Of a DNA stretch of 64,000 bases, positions 39,901 to 51,465 are shown one piece after another. Each line of letters opens with the position of its first letter. The first letter of the stretch is position 1. The translations under genes and the position numbers were made by a program. The DNA lies in NCBI GenBank assembly GCA_029204225.1, contig CM055092.1:73012857-73076856 (forward strand). Reading direction: 5' to 3'. Below the pieces are notes generated by a model that was given only the letters and a program-made list of their open reading frames with translations, had not been told where the DNA came from and made no database searches. Origin of the DNA: Diphasiastrum complanatum. Its lineage: Eukaryota > Streptophyta > Lycopodiopsida > Lycopodiales > Lycopodiaceae.

Positions 39901-41721
39901 GAAGTAAGACACTGAGCTTTCCATTAGCGAGGCCTGAGCAACACGCGCAGGAAGTATGTCGCCTTACTGGGCCTCTCAAAACCAGTGCATTCCTAGTCTG
40001 AATGGATCTTTCTAAAGATAAATAGCATAATGAACAACTAATGTGATATTATAACAGCAAAAAGAAAAACATCTCAGCCTTGAACCACCCTTTTACCACC
40101 TACTAGAGTCACAGACGGTCATCAAAGTCCACTACCTCTGGGTGGGAAGCTCACGTAGCACGATGTCCAAAACTTGGAGGGCCTCTTGAGGAGCATCTGC
40201 CTGTCTTCCAGCCAAGAACTCACCCAAATGATGTAAATCAGCACGGGCCGCAAATTTAATGACAACCTTGAACTGGCGTTCCCTTCTGCAGGATACACCA
40301 AAGCTCAGCAGAGTACAGCAGCAGTCTAGAATCTAACGTCTATCCAGAACAGATGCATGAATATAAAATCCCCAACTCTCATGTTAGAACAAATATCATA
40401 TTTATTGAACCGATCAAATAAATTCCTCTAAAAAAGGGAGAAAAGCTATGGGAAACAAACTTGCCTGGAAGCATTGCCACCATCCTCCTCATCCGGGAGA
40501 ACTATTTGAAATTCCTTAGAATGGAAAGGAAGTGGGCCAGCTGTATATAGGCTTTTGCGACCATCATAAGCAGGAAGTCTTTGACCCAATGATGTCTCTC
40601 TATGAAGTTTCACAAGTTGCTGCATGACAGCTCTGTTGACCCCACGTGATGCAACTTCTGGGGTGATTGTAACCTGTTTTACTTGGATACATTAATAGCA
40701 ATCACTTTTATACTAGACAAATAATAAGAAAGCAATAGCCCTCTTTTGTAATTGTCAGTAATAACTTGTATTAAGAAGATAAGCCCATCCACAATTCTAG
40801 ACAAAGAAACCCGGTGAAAAACAGTACTTGAAAAGGGTACAAAAACTTTGTAAATTTCAACAATATTTCAACTGTACATGTTCTGTTGAAGTGCAGACTA
40901 CAGAGAATGATATTCAGACAAAAAAAGGCTTATACAAACAAAACAACAAAATCAGATGACAGGTATCCGGTAATCCAAATGTATTATCAAGCTATATCTT
41001 TAAATGAGCTCACTGTCATGGCACACAATCCGAAGAGTAAGAAACAAACATCGTAGTGATGGAGATCCTTATCAGGAAGCGCTGCCAGAAAATGATTTGC
41101 TTTCACCACACACTTCACACCTGTCACACCTTTCCCAGGCCTTCGTGGAAACCTCAAGGATTTGCTAGAAGCTGGAGCAAACGCTTTGGCACTAACAAGC
41201 TGTGATGCTTGCTCATCAGTTGGAGGTAAGTCCTGAGAAGGCAGATCACCGTGAACTCTCAGTCCACTCAACCTTCCAGCTAATTCTGGGATATCAACTT
41301 CACTTCCGATGCCACGCTGCATTTCAGAACTTTGCCCAACTACAGGAAAAACACCAGGTAAAGAAAATGCCGGGACACTTGTTGCTTCATGTTGGACTTG
41401 AGTCGGAACTTCAACAGCAGATTGGGGAATACTCCTAACAAATGGAGGCCTCACAGCTGAAGATTCAGTCGCACCTCTTCCCCCACCCCTGCCTGGCACA
41501 GCACTTCTTCCCCGTCCTCTTACCCCCCTGCTTGAAGCAGTACCTGGGACACTCAAAGATCCTCCGACTCTTCCTGTACCTTCAAAGCCAGTAACGGAAG
41601 CCTCTGGAAAACCGGAACTTACAGATGGACGCTGAGAAGGTTGGACAGGCTGTTGAGGTGGCTGCGGAGGCTGATGAGAGGTTCCAGCCTCTTCCTTTGG
41701 AGTCTTACGCCTTCTAGGCAT
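30946..41721 (-). CDS. AGO1: ARGONAUTE of the AGO1 clade, 22 coding exons, intact
   Basis: Small-RNA-guided slicer of the RISC complex. Coding exons (- strand): 41721-41050, 40673-40465, 40285-40136, 39565-39432, 39051-38945, 38643-38537, 38247-38109, 37957-37841, 37584-37477, 37357-37286, 37204-37082, 36142-35983, 35188-35067, 34793-34656, 34274-34129, 33146-33084, 32949-32886, 32755-32620, 32442-32369, 32085-31991, 31319-31288, 31166-30946. They sum to 3189 nt (1062 aa) and every junction keeps frame. Residues 17-30 are Pro/Gln-rich and 65-83 RG-rich. The conserved core starts at about 190 (RPGKG). PAZ includes '[14 protein letters not shown]', MID includes '[14 protein letters not shown]'. 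PIWI has D770 (FGADVTHP), E811 (HRQELIQDL), D857 (FYRDG) and H997 (YYAHL), the complete DEDH tetrad. The C-terminus is the canonical VMFYC. The motifs favour AGO1 over AGO5 or AGO10; which AGO1 paralog it is cannot be decided here. Confidence 0.96.
33330..33930. repeat. Tandemly duplicated insert in an AGO1 intron
   Basis: This lies within the intron between the GGMIR exon and the FHKATG exon. Two units of about 170-180 bases (starts at 33586 and 33766) share 'cgtgaaacattggtttgaa' and 'ccccgcaaagacctcaaacc'. The left flank is dense in ttcgaa palindromes. It has no coding potential and looks like a small repeat or transposon insertion. Confidence 0.75.
34794..35066 (-). other. AGO1 intron with GC donor (second)
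   Basis: The exon ends ...AATGTGAAG and the intron starts gcaagtta, with acceptor ...gtacag before GTTGGTGG. The junction encodes INVK-VGGRN, unbroken in the family. No GT donor in the neighbourhood preserves both frame and these residues. Confidence 0.88.
40286..40464 (-). other. AGO1 intron with GC donor (first)
   Basis: The exon ends ...GCTTCCAG and the intron starts gcaagttt, with acceptor ...cctgcag before AAGGGAACG. The junction codes for SRRER followed by QFKV, as expected in the N domain. The donor context AG/GCAAGT is the consensus for GC-AG introns. Confidence 0.9.
41382..41402 (-). promoter_or_regulatory. Degenerate position of the miR168 target site
   Basis: In plant AGO1 genes the miR168 site lies in the N-terminal coding exon, near an E-L-H-Q-A motif. 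Here the corresponding protein stretch reads 'VQHEATS', and 13 of 21 bases match the miR168 complement. Mismatches fall in the seed (positions 2 and 7) and next to the slicing site (11, 12). It is probably not functional. This rests on a remembered miR168 sequence and a by-eye alignment. Confidence 0.4.
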
Positions 41722-41736
41722 GCTTGCTTTCCCTGA

Positions 41737-43685
41737 CTGAAAAGGATAACATTCATAAGTAAAATGGAGAGAACCGCAATGCAACCTCGAGTTTCAACGA
41801 TGTCAGACAAAACCAATACACAAATTTCATCTAAGAATTGATACAAGGTTAAGGGATACAACATTACCTCTAAAATCCAACAGTTTGGTGATACTTGTTT
41901 TGAAACTGTTTCCAATAAATTCACTGCAACGAATAACATAGTATCATGTGATTAGTTTGTTGATTTACTGAATTTGAAGGATCGAAGATATGTTCTAGTG
42001 GTTGAACGCAACAAACAACAAGTGGTAGGTAGCGCAACCAAGTAACTGTGATTCCGTCCAGGATATTTATACTTCAATCCATACTTAATCTGGCTACTTT
42101 AAGAAACTATTCTTCATCCCCCTTGATGACAAATTTGTTTTCATCATAACTTCAAATTGCCACTGTCTGCAGCCACTTAGAACACTAGTCATGATCTTGC
42201 CTGGATGCAATATCCAAAATACTCAACTATAAAACGGAACTTATTCATTCATTCCAAAAGAATTCCAACTAACATAACGTACACAGCGCCAATTACAGCT
42301 GCTATGGCCCAGACAACCAGGAAAAAGAGCACTGTTAAAAAGGGGGTAGAATACGCTCTGACAAAATGTACAGAAATAATTAACTATGATATGAAATTTG
42401 ATTCAAGGAAAATGATGTCAAATTGGAGAAAAAATCTTTGATTCTTGCAATTAACTAGCAAATTTTTATTCTTGCAATTAACTTACAGAATCCGTAACAA
42501 ACAGATTCCCTTCCAATGTACTATGAGGCAAGCTACAGTACCAGATCTTGTTCACCTCGGCACAACACCCAGCTAATTACATCGTCAGATATTTGCATTT
42601 TGCTATCCATAACAATCGCCAGAAGAACAATAAAAAACGAAGCCAGAAAGTACAGATAATTCCATAAGGCCATTCATAACTTTCTTAGATTCCAAAACCA
42701 CGAGCACTCAAATTCTGTCCCATCCGTGGAACTTCTCAAAAGGTGAATGTGAGCTAAAGTAAAAGGTTGTTGACAGAACCTTGATACCGTAGTTTACTAC
42801 TTTTCGAACTATTTGGTCCCAGTCGTAATTGGAACCCTATTTTCTCTGTTTCTTCGAAAGAATCAGAAAAGCATCTGCGTTTAAGAACTACTTAGTAAGT
42901 GAGCGACAAAATCTTGAGGCAAGAATCCAGTGTAACCATGAAATCTAAAAATAACAGCCGTAACAACATTCAACGGCTGGTCTTCGAGAATCTATCACTG
43001 TACCTACTATCAAATTACGCTGGTTAACAGCGTTAAGGGACGTTATTACTAGCCGAATCCCGAAAACAACAAGCTATCTAATGAAAATGTTAACATGCAT
43101 AGAACAGAATGACAATATGAGTGTCAAATCCTACAATAAATCAGGCCTCAACAAACCAAAACCTAACGCCGCCATTCACTTGTACCACTGGCGGTAGTGT
43201 CCAGGAATTGTACCCTCCAGAAAAATGATCATCAAGACGAGAACTTTAGTAAACACATATGTGTGCGTAAATGTTCACAATTCCCCGCTGCAGAAATCTC
43301 TTCAGGCCTTAAGATGTGAAGTTATAACCAAAAAGAAGCACAAAGATCGTATAATCTTGACTAAAGCTTTAAAGTCATGGAGGACAAATAACTCAACATA
43401 GATCATCAACCAAACCGGTGACCATCTACTTCGCCTAAAAAAAAACTGATACAACTGCATAAAGATTTGCCTCCGAAAGCAACAAATTATCCGGCGGAGA
43501 GTTGCATTTTGGTGAAGGACTCCCGCTTTCCTCTCAATGCGTTGGGAAGCTCGATGAAACCCGTTGAGGCGCATAAATGAAACGTGAAGGAAGATGTCAA
43601 ACCAGAACAGGACAGGATTGAAAGATAGAAACAGAAATGGGGATGAAAAGATATATCAGAAGAGCTTGCGATGATCTTATCTTAC
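41737..43685 (-). other. AGO1 intron 1, within the 5' UTR
   Basis: A donor GCAG/gtaaga at 43685 and an acceptor ttttcag/TCAGGG at 41737 bracket about 1.95 kb of AT-rich sequence. The ATG lies 15 bases into the second exon. No transposon domain was recognised inside. Leader introns of this size often affect plant gene expression, but nothing here shows that directly. Confidence 0.7.
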
Positions 43686-43875
43686 CTGCTCTCTGCTGCC
43701 CTCGCTTTGCTCGCAACACCTGAATCGCTCTAAATAAACAAGAAAAGAAAGAAAAGCTTGATCGAGACGACGATCGATCGATCGAAAGCAGAAAACGAAG
43801 CACAATCGAAGCAGCAGCAACGATAAAGACTGGACGAGACACACCGCCAAACGAGAAAAAAAAGTAAAACGGGGA
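43686..43875 (-). other. AGO1 first exon (5' UTR)
   Basis: This is pyrimidine-rich on the sense strand, with a gatc repeat near 43770, and ends at a good donor. The transcription start near 43875 is placed about 25-30 bases below a TATA-like string. The open frame running through it on the minus strand starts above that point and is not the AGO1 start. Confidence 0.55.
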
Positions 43876-43899
43876 ATCGAACGAAAAGAGGGGCATAAG

Positions 43900-43908
43900 C
43901 TTTTTAAA
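43900..43908 (-). promoter_or_regulatory. TATA-like element of AGO1
   Basis: The minus strand reads tttaaaaag. It is the only convincing AT-rich core-promoter string just upstream of the leader exon. Confidence 0.4.
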
Positions 43909-43929
43909 CCAACTTCCCGAAAGTCTCCA

Positions 43930-44060
43930 CCTCTCCACCCGTCCCCGGTGTACCGGCCGGTGGCGTTGCCGGCGATTCACGACCTGTCGCTGTGCTCCGT
44001 CACGGCGCACGCGGCATTGGTGCGCGCGCTCAAGAGCCGTTACTACCAGGGAAGCAATAA
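43930..44060. other. GC-rich, CpG-dense patch upstream of AGO1
   Basis: This patch is sharply richer in GC and CpG than its surroundings. The + strand is open, with codon-like GC at third positions ('PAIHDLSLCSVTAHAALVRA'), but the frame ends in AT-rich sequence with no gene structure. It may be promoter CpG sequence or a fragment of an unrelated gene. Confidence 0.4.
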
Positions 44061-46395
44061 AATAAAACCCACACAAATTAATTACTGCAAATACCAATAC
44101 ATACATATGGATATCTTTAATAATTTTACGTAATTAATATTAATAATTAACTATACGCATGAAGTGTGTGGAGAGGGGGGGGGGGCTGCAATTCCACTGC
44201 ACCCGCTACTCCGCCAGGACACCTCCTTTAATTTCCCATGTCTCTTTACCTTTTGGGTGGGCCCCTGCCCCCACTCTGCCTTAAGAAAAACCATTTATTC
44301 ACATATGAAACCATTTATTCACATTTTACATACCATTTCATCGACAAACATTAGCAATTACAAGTCACAACTTACAGCCCCTGTATGAGGAAGCCAACAA
44401 AGTGCGAGAATGAAATTGTAAAAATTTGGACAAGTTTTTACATAGGCATACAAATCCTTCTATGTGTAGTAGTCCTTAAAAAATTAGGAGCATTAACAAA
44501 TGTAGGTTTGTTGAGAATAACCCAAAAAAGATTTCCCAAACACTAACTTACAACGAATGTTGGACGCTTATACTATATATGGTGCTTGACTTATATTAAC
44601 ATGGGTATCAAATCATCAGCCTAACTGGGGGTGTTTTCACACAAAAAGAGAGCCAACAATGACGTTGAGTCACACTTACCCCCCTTCACTAACCCTCTTC
44701 ATCTCCCTCCATCAACTTTCATTTCACACACAAATCTATATGGGAGACCTTTATTCTCTTTCCTTTGTCCTATATGAGCCACATGGATGTTCGCCCACCT
44801 AATACATTCAAATTTGAACGGCTCCTAAAAATTAGGGGCACTAGGGCATGTGGGGTTGGATGAGGCCTTTTAAAGGGTATGTTCATTTTTTTTGCAACGG
44901 CTCAATGTTGAAGAATGCTATTCTTGGAGGTTAATTGACACTTCACTTTACGACTAGGTCAAGTTATTGCGGCATGAAAATTTGTTTTGTATATTGTTCT
45001 TGCCAAGCGACAGTGCATATGCTAAAGTTACTCAATGTGAGCTTGTGAGTTTGTAGTTCTCAATAAAGGCATGTGGATGGATGTGTTGGGGGACTATAGA
45101 TTTGAGTCTTCGGGTAGCTATTTTCATTAAGTGAATTCTGGAATACCTCACCCATCCATCAGGATTTCGTATTCTCTATGCACTAATCCCGAATCCATCC
45201 ATCCATCCATCCATTTTGTAGACTTGGAATACATCACTTATCCATCAGGCTTTCGTATTCTCTATGCACTAATCCTGAATGCCATACACAGTCTAAAATA
45301 AAATTTGGCGATTGTTGATCCTGATGATTTTAAGGTGGAGAGGGTTTTGGATTGCTTAGAACTTTGAAATGATACGATTTTTTTCATAGTGCAAGTTCTT
45401 AGGGTAGTTCCTAAAGAAGATGATGATCAAAACAATAGATACCATTCTACACATACCTCTTTGGAAGTTAAGGAATATATGCATCTAAAATCAACAATTT
45501 GCCTTGTCGAGTAATAATACTATGGCCGAAAAGTGCTAATTGCTTTAGTGTGGCTTATTCCTTCCACTTCCACCCCGTGCCTGTCATTCTCAACCACTTC
45601 AAGCGTAAAAGCTAGAACAAAGTAGTTTCAGATCTAGGGAAGAGGCATATATCTACCAAATCTGGCCTATGGAATCGTTTTGGAAGAAGTTGTCCAAGTT
45701 GATTTCTTGTCCAATGCGTGGCTTTTTCCAACCGAGCACATCATAACGTTGTTCATTGAGACTCCTTTTACGTTTGAAATTGTAGAGGATCTTCAACACG
45801 CCCAAGAACACATCTCATATAATAGTAGTAAAATGAAACAATATAATAGGAGCTACCTTGAAATCTCTAAACTGGTTTCTCTAAATGCGACTCCAAGATC
45901 CCTTCTCCGAGAGCTGTCTACAACCGAAAACAAACCAAATTGTATGATACGCTATCTACAATTGAAAACAAATCAAATTGTATGATATGATGTCTACAAC
46001 TGAAAACAAACCAAATTGTATGATACACAATCGCTTCCAAATTGCATTGACTACATAAAAATGTTGAGCACATCCAATATACATTATCCATTCATGTGAA
46101 CCCACGTGAACAATTCACCTATTTTGGTGACCCACATGAGATGCCTAAATTTCTTTTTTTAGAAAGCCAAACAAAAAGGCGAAATTTATTACGGGGATTC
46201 AAAGATGTGCTTTTGAACACTTGGTTTCCCTGGCTTTCAAAACATTCAACCTTGTTTAACTTCCAATGCCTAAAAAATAGGCCTCATCCCATATAGGGAA
46301 TAATAATTTTTTATCATTATTTATTATTTTCTTGTTGCATGCAACAAAAAGGACACCTATGAAGCAAAACCACCCAACCAACAGGAAATGGCTAG
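44061..46395. other. Intergenic sequence with small tandem repeats
   Basis: No gene is recognised. It contains a G12 run at about 44175, a duplicated block of about 55 bases at 45139-45192 and 45226-45281 around a short tcca microsatellite, and a 38-bp triplet repeat at 45917-46030. Confidence 0.45.
45917..46030. repeat. Three tandem 38-bp units
   Basis: Units start at 45917, 45955 and 45993. Each contains 'tctacaa', then 'gaaaacaaa', then 'caaattgtatgata'. Confidence 0.9.
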
Positions 46396-46740
46396 TCAAT
46401 ACCCTAACCACTTCACCCCCATGTCATGGTGACTGAATGCAAGAGAGGAGGGGCTCTTGGCTACAAGGATCAGAAAATCCAATAGGTAGATGGGCGAGTT
46501 TCCACTAGTATATATTCTTTCCCATGAGGAGAGAATATTCCTCTTAGGATCCCCATGCAACCTGGAATAGCAATTGACCTCATATTCTTGCGTTATAGCA
46601 GTCAAACCCATGCAAGAGCTTGTAAGCAATTGCATCACTGCGTCTTGATCGTCTATAGCAGCCATTTGTCTTAGCAGGATCTTGAATTGATTAATGTGAT
46701 TCTGTAGAGAACTGTGGAAGCTAATCAAGCTATGAAGATA
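46396..46740 (-). pseudogene. Ty1-copia gag fragment next to primer-binding site
   Basis: Directly after the primer-binding site (46752-46741, minus strand tggtatcagagc) the translation reads 'SLQNHINQFKILLRQMAA' and 'IDDQDAVMQLLTS'. This is mid-gag sequence that also occurs in the copia at 59.1 kb. The gag start and everything beyond about 46600 are missing or replaced. Confidence 0.8.
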
Positions 46741-46752
46741 GCTCTGATACCA

Positions 46753-47842
46753 TGTTGGAGAGAGAGAGAGGGAGAATAAATTATGAACACGAACGAGAAA
46801 CAAACTCGAACGAGAAGCGAACTCGAACAAAAAATGTTCGTGTGCAGTGGAATAAATTATTTGACTCTCTCCGTAAGCATGACTACGTCTATCAGAATGA
46901 AGAGAACTTTAGTGATAGAAATCACAGTCATTCTAGATTATGTAGCCAAACATTTAATGGATGAAGCGCTAGATGAATAATTTGTCATGAATTGCAAGAC
47001 AAATTATCAGTCGTGAATGATTTGCGAAGAGCTAGACTGTGCTCGACTGATAATTAGTCGCGAATTGTTCGCGAAAGACAAGACTAAAAGTTGATTGTCT
47101 ATTACCATAAAGAGCAGCTAGAAAGTTCAGACAAAATGAAGAACAAGCATAACAATATTAACACATATTCGAATGCAGAACAAAGAGCTATATTAGATTA
47201 AGTCTATCATGTATACAAGTTAATAATGCGGCAGAGCACAATACAATAGCGGATGAAACCACGTGCCCTACGAAGCTTATTTTTGTCTGTAATGAGGAAT
47301 GAAACATCTTCTCTTAGTCTCTTAGTCTCTTCTTCACTCACTTGATCATCTGATCATCATTATCATCTGAATGGTGTCCAGAATATGTATATATACATAA
47401 TATTACAGGTGTGCAAATGTGAAAGTACATAGTGGATGTGTTGTTTGTAGAAGATCGTGGGTGGCTGCAATCGTTGTCCAATCTATTAGCGCAACTGCAT
47501 GGAGTGAGCGTAAAAAGGGTGCGACGTCAACCAGTGCTGAAGTGAACGTTGGTGATGATGCGAAAAGTGGGTCACTCTTACGAATGGCCTTAGGATAAGA
47601 TTTACAGGGTGCCTTAGCTTTTAGGGCACCTTTGGCATTCTGTAGGATAGTGTCCCCTTTTTTCTTGTCACCATAACCTGTGTAAAAACACAGTGTTCGC
47701 GATTCTTTCGCCCTCTATTCGTCTGTGCGAATTTGTGTGTAAATATGCAGGCTGCGTGACAACGTTAGTAAATATGCAGCAAGAATGGAGGCAGATTAAA
47801 AATGGGATTTAGGAGAGTAGAAGGAGTATTAAAAAATATTGG
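46753..47842 (-). repeat. Copia LTR
   Basis: Its inner end (ccaaca on the minus strand) abuts the primer-binding site. Its outer end resembles the start of the LTR at 57110, sharing 'gggatttaggagag' and 'aatatgcag'. Length is about 1.09 kb, close to the 1.11 kb LTR at 56001-57110. The outer boundary is approximate. Confidence 0.7.
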
Positions 47843-47849
47843 AGTATAT

Positions 47850-49900
47850 GCACAACATACCACTCAGGAAATGTAAGAAACATTCTGAAATCTTTTCCAC
47901 AAGAAAAATTACTGGATTTCAAGAATATTCTTCCAACCCGACTATTCTTAACCAGATTATGAGTTCCAAATTCTACAATCAACCAAGTAATTAAAGACCA
48001 TTATAACATCCATCTTTAACAGTATAAATTTTAGACAATCACCTAGAACAACATCTAGATATTACAAAGTTCTGCTGAATTTCAACTGAATTCAATGGTT
48101 ATTCTTAATATTTAAACTATGTCATCCAATATGAGCTCACTAGGATTTAGTCAATGACTTAGGATATATTTCTCATTCAAGAAATATTCTATATCAAGAA
48201 TCTTCTATATTCTATGCACACAACTCTCATAGATGACTCACAAATCATGTGTCTTATAAGCAATGTAGATCAAAATCAATAGTTTTTGATGAATTTTCTT
48301 CACACTGCTTATTCAACCAATTCACTTCTACATATGAGTAATCCTATTACTCAAGTCAATTGTAAATGATTTAGAAATCTTAAATGTCTAGGTATCAAAT
48401 TCATAAATTCTGGAACAATACCACATTTAGATCCCCATCCAAACCATCAATAAGTTAATGAATTATCATTTCTACAAAAAGAACCACTAACCTACAAGTA
48501 GTTGTTCCACACATTACTTGTTCATATGTTTATGCACTCTGACTAGTTTAAGTATACGATATAAACTCAGTAAATAGGAAACACATAGCAGATCCACAAG
48601 ATCAAGATGTACATAAGCAACATATCCAACTATGTTCCACATAGGCTATAAACTGGCAGATATCCATAATTCGCATATGTTACTCACACAAACTCGTTGA
48701 GAATCTCGCAACTCAGCTACAAACAAACTCTATTTCTCATGAGTAAATAAGATATTAGGGAAATCTCTGAAGTGAATAATTCCACATCACAAGTTTTCCA
48801 ACCATCTAACTCTTACTAACAAACTTTCATCAACTAATCACCCAACTTCATATCTTAGTGTACAAACCAAGATTAGGCTAACTTATACATACCTCTTTGG
48901 ACATACGATTAAGATTGAAGCTTTATTTCTCTGATCCAATCCATAACAAAATGGTACTTGGCAACTATCATTGAATCTTAATCTAATCTTTACCACTAAT
49001 TCCCATATTCATTAATATCACACAGCTCAACAACTCCAAAACTCCTCTAGTTCCAGATTATTCAAAATAATCATTTAGAGAGTTCCTCTATTTCAACTAG
49101 ATAGTTCTACTTTTGCACACATACTAGATTTTATGCAACTGGTTGATTCATCGAAAGTCTTATTCCTATTTTTTCTTCTCCACCTTTGAAATTTTTTTCC
49201 ATAATTTCAATTAAAAAATTCTAAAAAAAACAACGTATAAGATATCAAAGATTTGAAAAAGTCAGTAATTAGCATCTAATACTATTACACACCGGACTTA
49301 TTCCTCAAAATCATAGAATATCTTATTCCGAGTGATAGAAAATCTACATCTCAATAATCAACTATCAAATAGAGATTAACATTTGGGTCTATGAAGCCTA
49401 AAGTCCACTGAATCAATTGAAAAGATCAATAGATTCTGAGCTACATTCACAAATCATATATGGAAGTATAATTTCATATAACTTTTTAGTCTTTCAAAAC
49501 CAAGTTCTTCACATGAATGAATTATATGAATCTCAATCCAATTGTCTCGTATATAAGAAATTTCTAAAAATTAGAGGCTTAACATAACTAAGAAATAGAT
49601 TTAAGGGTTCCAGATTTTGTAAATAATGAGATACCATTTGGGATCGATCTATATCTCATAATTTCCCAAAATATCCAAAACAAAAAACCAATGGATTTCA
49701 CTGTTAGTATGGCCATTACAATGATTACTAACCATCAGTCTATAAATCATTCTCACCCTTGGAATCATTGATGTCCCATACCACCAGATTTTCTCCAAGA
49801 ATCCTCTGCATCTAGATCTGTTTTGCCCAAAAAATCAAAAAGACTGTTTGGCTATCCTATATCCAACTATAACGTCGGAATCACAACCAAATCCAGGAGA
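47850..49900 (-). repeat. Dispersed repeat R, copy 4
   Basis: In reverse complement it follows copies 1 and 2 through the 'ctgagttgc' box near 48715, a box near 49770 equivalent to 'gtatgggacatc' and several shared segments. Its distal third is nearly identical to copy 3. It lies between a copia LTR and a gypsy integrase remnant read in the same sense. Confidence 0.6.
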
Positions 49901-50429
49901 TACATCTAACCATTGAAATCTCTCATGCTCCTTAAGTGTTACACAAAGAATACCACTCCACATTGTACCCCGGCATGGACGAGACAAAATGTATCGTTCA
50001 AGTACAAATGAAATGTCTCAAGTGTATTCACTAACCCAAAAAGAACATGGATCTCAATAAAACCGAATATCATATTGTCCTAGATATCCAATATCCATTT
50101 CAGAATTGGTAAAAAAGAACTTAATTCTTTTACGAGTTAGAATTTCTCTTGGTTGTCACAATCATTATAAAAGAACACTCTATAATGCCACAAATAGAAT
50201 CCAAATTACTAGATTCTTGTATGGAACACCTTTCATCTGCCATCTCTTGCAAGATCCAAATCCAATTGCAAAACAGAGATGGTTCCATAAATGGATTATC
50301 TGACTTGCCACTTACTTTTCCCTTAGAATCTTCGATTTTTCAAAATTCTAATTAACATTGGGAAAAAGGAATCCAAAATCCCAAAGGCAGTCTTCTTAAT
50401 TAATCCCCAAGTGTTATTCTCATTTGCTA
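49901..50429. other. Unassigned sequence
   Basis: No gene is supported. It may be a diverged continuation of the R repeat. Confidence 0.3.
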
Positions 50430-51225
50430 TCAGTTAGACTTTAGGAATTGAAAGCACAATAACAAAACTGATCGACTGGGTCAACCAATCAACTACTCCT
50501 CAAGCTTCATCTCTTTCCTCCCTTCCAAATATGGTTCAAACTAAAAGCCCCAAATTTGTACTAGAAAAAAATTCAATTTGGTATCAGTAGTACTTTAACT
50601 ACTAATGAACCAGAATGTTTTGATTGTTCACTAGTTGAGTGCCACTTAGTACATTTAAGTACATAAGCCTCTACTCGACTTTTCATCTTAGGCCACCAAA
50701 TGTACCGCCTAACTAAGTCAAGAATTCTTTTTATATCTGAATGTCGTATGCATGGACTATCATGACTCTCATGTAGGATTAGGACCCTAACTGTGTCATT
50801 TTTTGGTACACATACCTTGCCCTTACAATATAAAACCCCATTTTGTATAGCAAAATCCATTTCAATCTTTCTCTAATTCGAGGAATTCTGCTTACCCGAA
50901 TCGACCCCAGGAAGTAGTTGTTGCCAATACTTTCCAAAAAATGGATTGGACTCAAACAGTTCTTGGAGAGGTTGAAATGAACCTGGTTGTATATCAGTAA
51001 AGCATAACTGGTTAATAACTGGTAAATGACTCAAAGCATCCGCTAGAGTGTTTTAACTTCCTTCACAATTGTATTGAGAAGTCGAATACATGCATTAGCT
51101 CAGCCCATCTTGCTTGTTTCCCTTTTAAATTTGTAGCATCACAGAAATAACGGAGCGTTTGGTGATTAGTCAAAACATCAAATTTAGCTCCATACAAATA
51201 ATGTCGCCAAATTTTTATTAGCCGA
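50430..51225 (-). pseudogene. Ty3-gypsy RNase H-integrase remnant
   Basis: On the minus strand an RNase H tail reads 'WRHYLYGAKFDVLTNHQTL' (about 51225-51165) and 'KGKQARWAELM'. After several stops an integrase zinc region at 50860-50573 shows 'HESHDSPCIRHSD', 'RYIWWPKM' and 'YVLKCTKW', where the final Cys of the H2C2 site is Trp-Trp-shifted or lost. A core remnant 'VVDWLTQSISFVIV' lies near 50495. The wording resembles the chromovirus branch. It is inactive. Confidence 0.85.
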
Positions 51226-51465
51226 TATTTTCACACGGAAAATCAGACTAATATTGAGATTTATTTTTTTTAAACTGTAAAAACCGACATGTAAAACCCG
51301 ACTAGTAGTGAAAAATCGACATAAAATTGGCTATAGAATTGGGTCCAGCCCACCCTAAAAGTGGCTAGAGAAAATTTTGCGATTTTAGAAATTGCCGGTA
51401 AAAATATTTTACGGCTTTTAAAATTGGCTAGCTACAAAAAATAGTCGGCATAGTCGTGCTAAGAT
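51205..51465. repeat. Cluster of short GGCTA/TCGAC-type motifs
   Basis: Within 260 bases the strings attggcta, gtggcta, accgac, atcgac, agccgat, tacggc and gtcggc recur in both orientations between AT-rich spacers. Such subterminal motif clusters are typical of CACTA-type or similar DNA transposon ends. No transposase or terminal inverted repeat could be identified. Confidence 0.35.

Noticed and set aside
41300-41340. A tgca-containing string near 'SSEMQRGIG' as an alternative miR168 site
   Set aside because: It matches only in the centre; the seed half of the pairing is almost entirely mismatched.
43597-44106. 169-aa minus-strand frame over the AGO1 leader as the true N-terminus
   Set aside because: It cannot be spliced in frame to the exon at 41736 without extra assumptions. 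Its ATG lies above the presumed transcription start. The MPRRR start fits AGO1 length.
43948-44133. Open frame 'MYRPVALPAIHDL...' as a small gene
   Set aside because: It is short, has no recognised motif, and runs into AT-rich sequence without splice sites or a promoter. Kept only as a compositional oddity.
45180-45281. Tandem repeats as a CRISPR array
   Set aside because: Units are adjacent or diverged without regular unique spacers, and the context is a plant nuclear genome.
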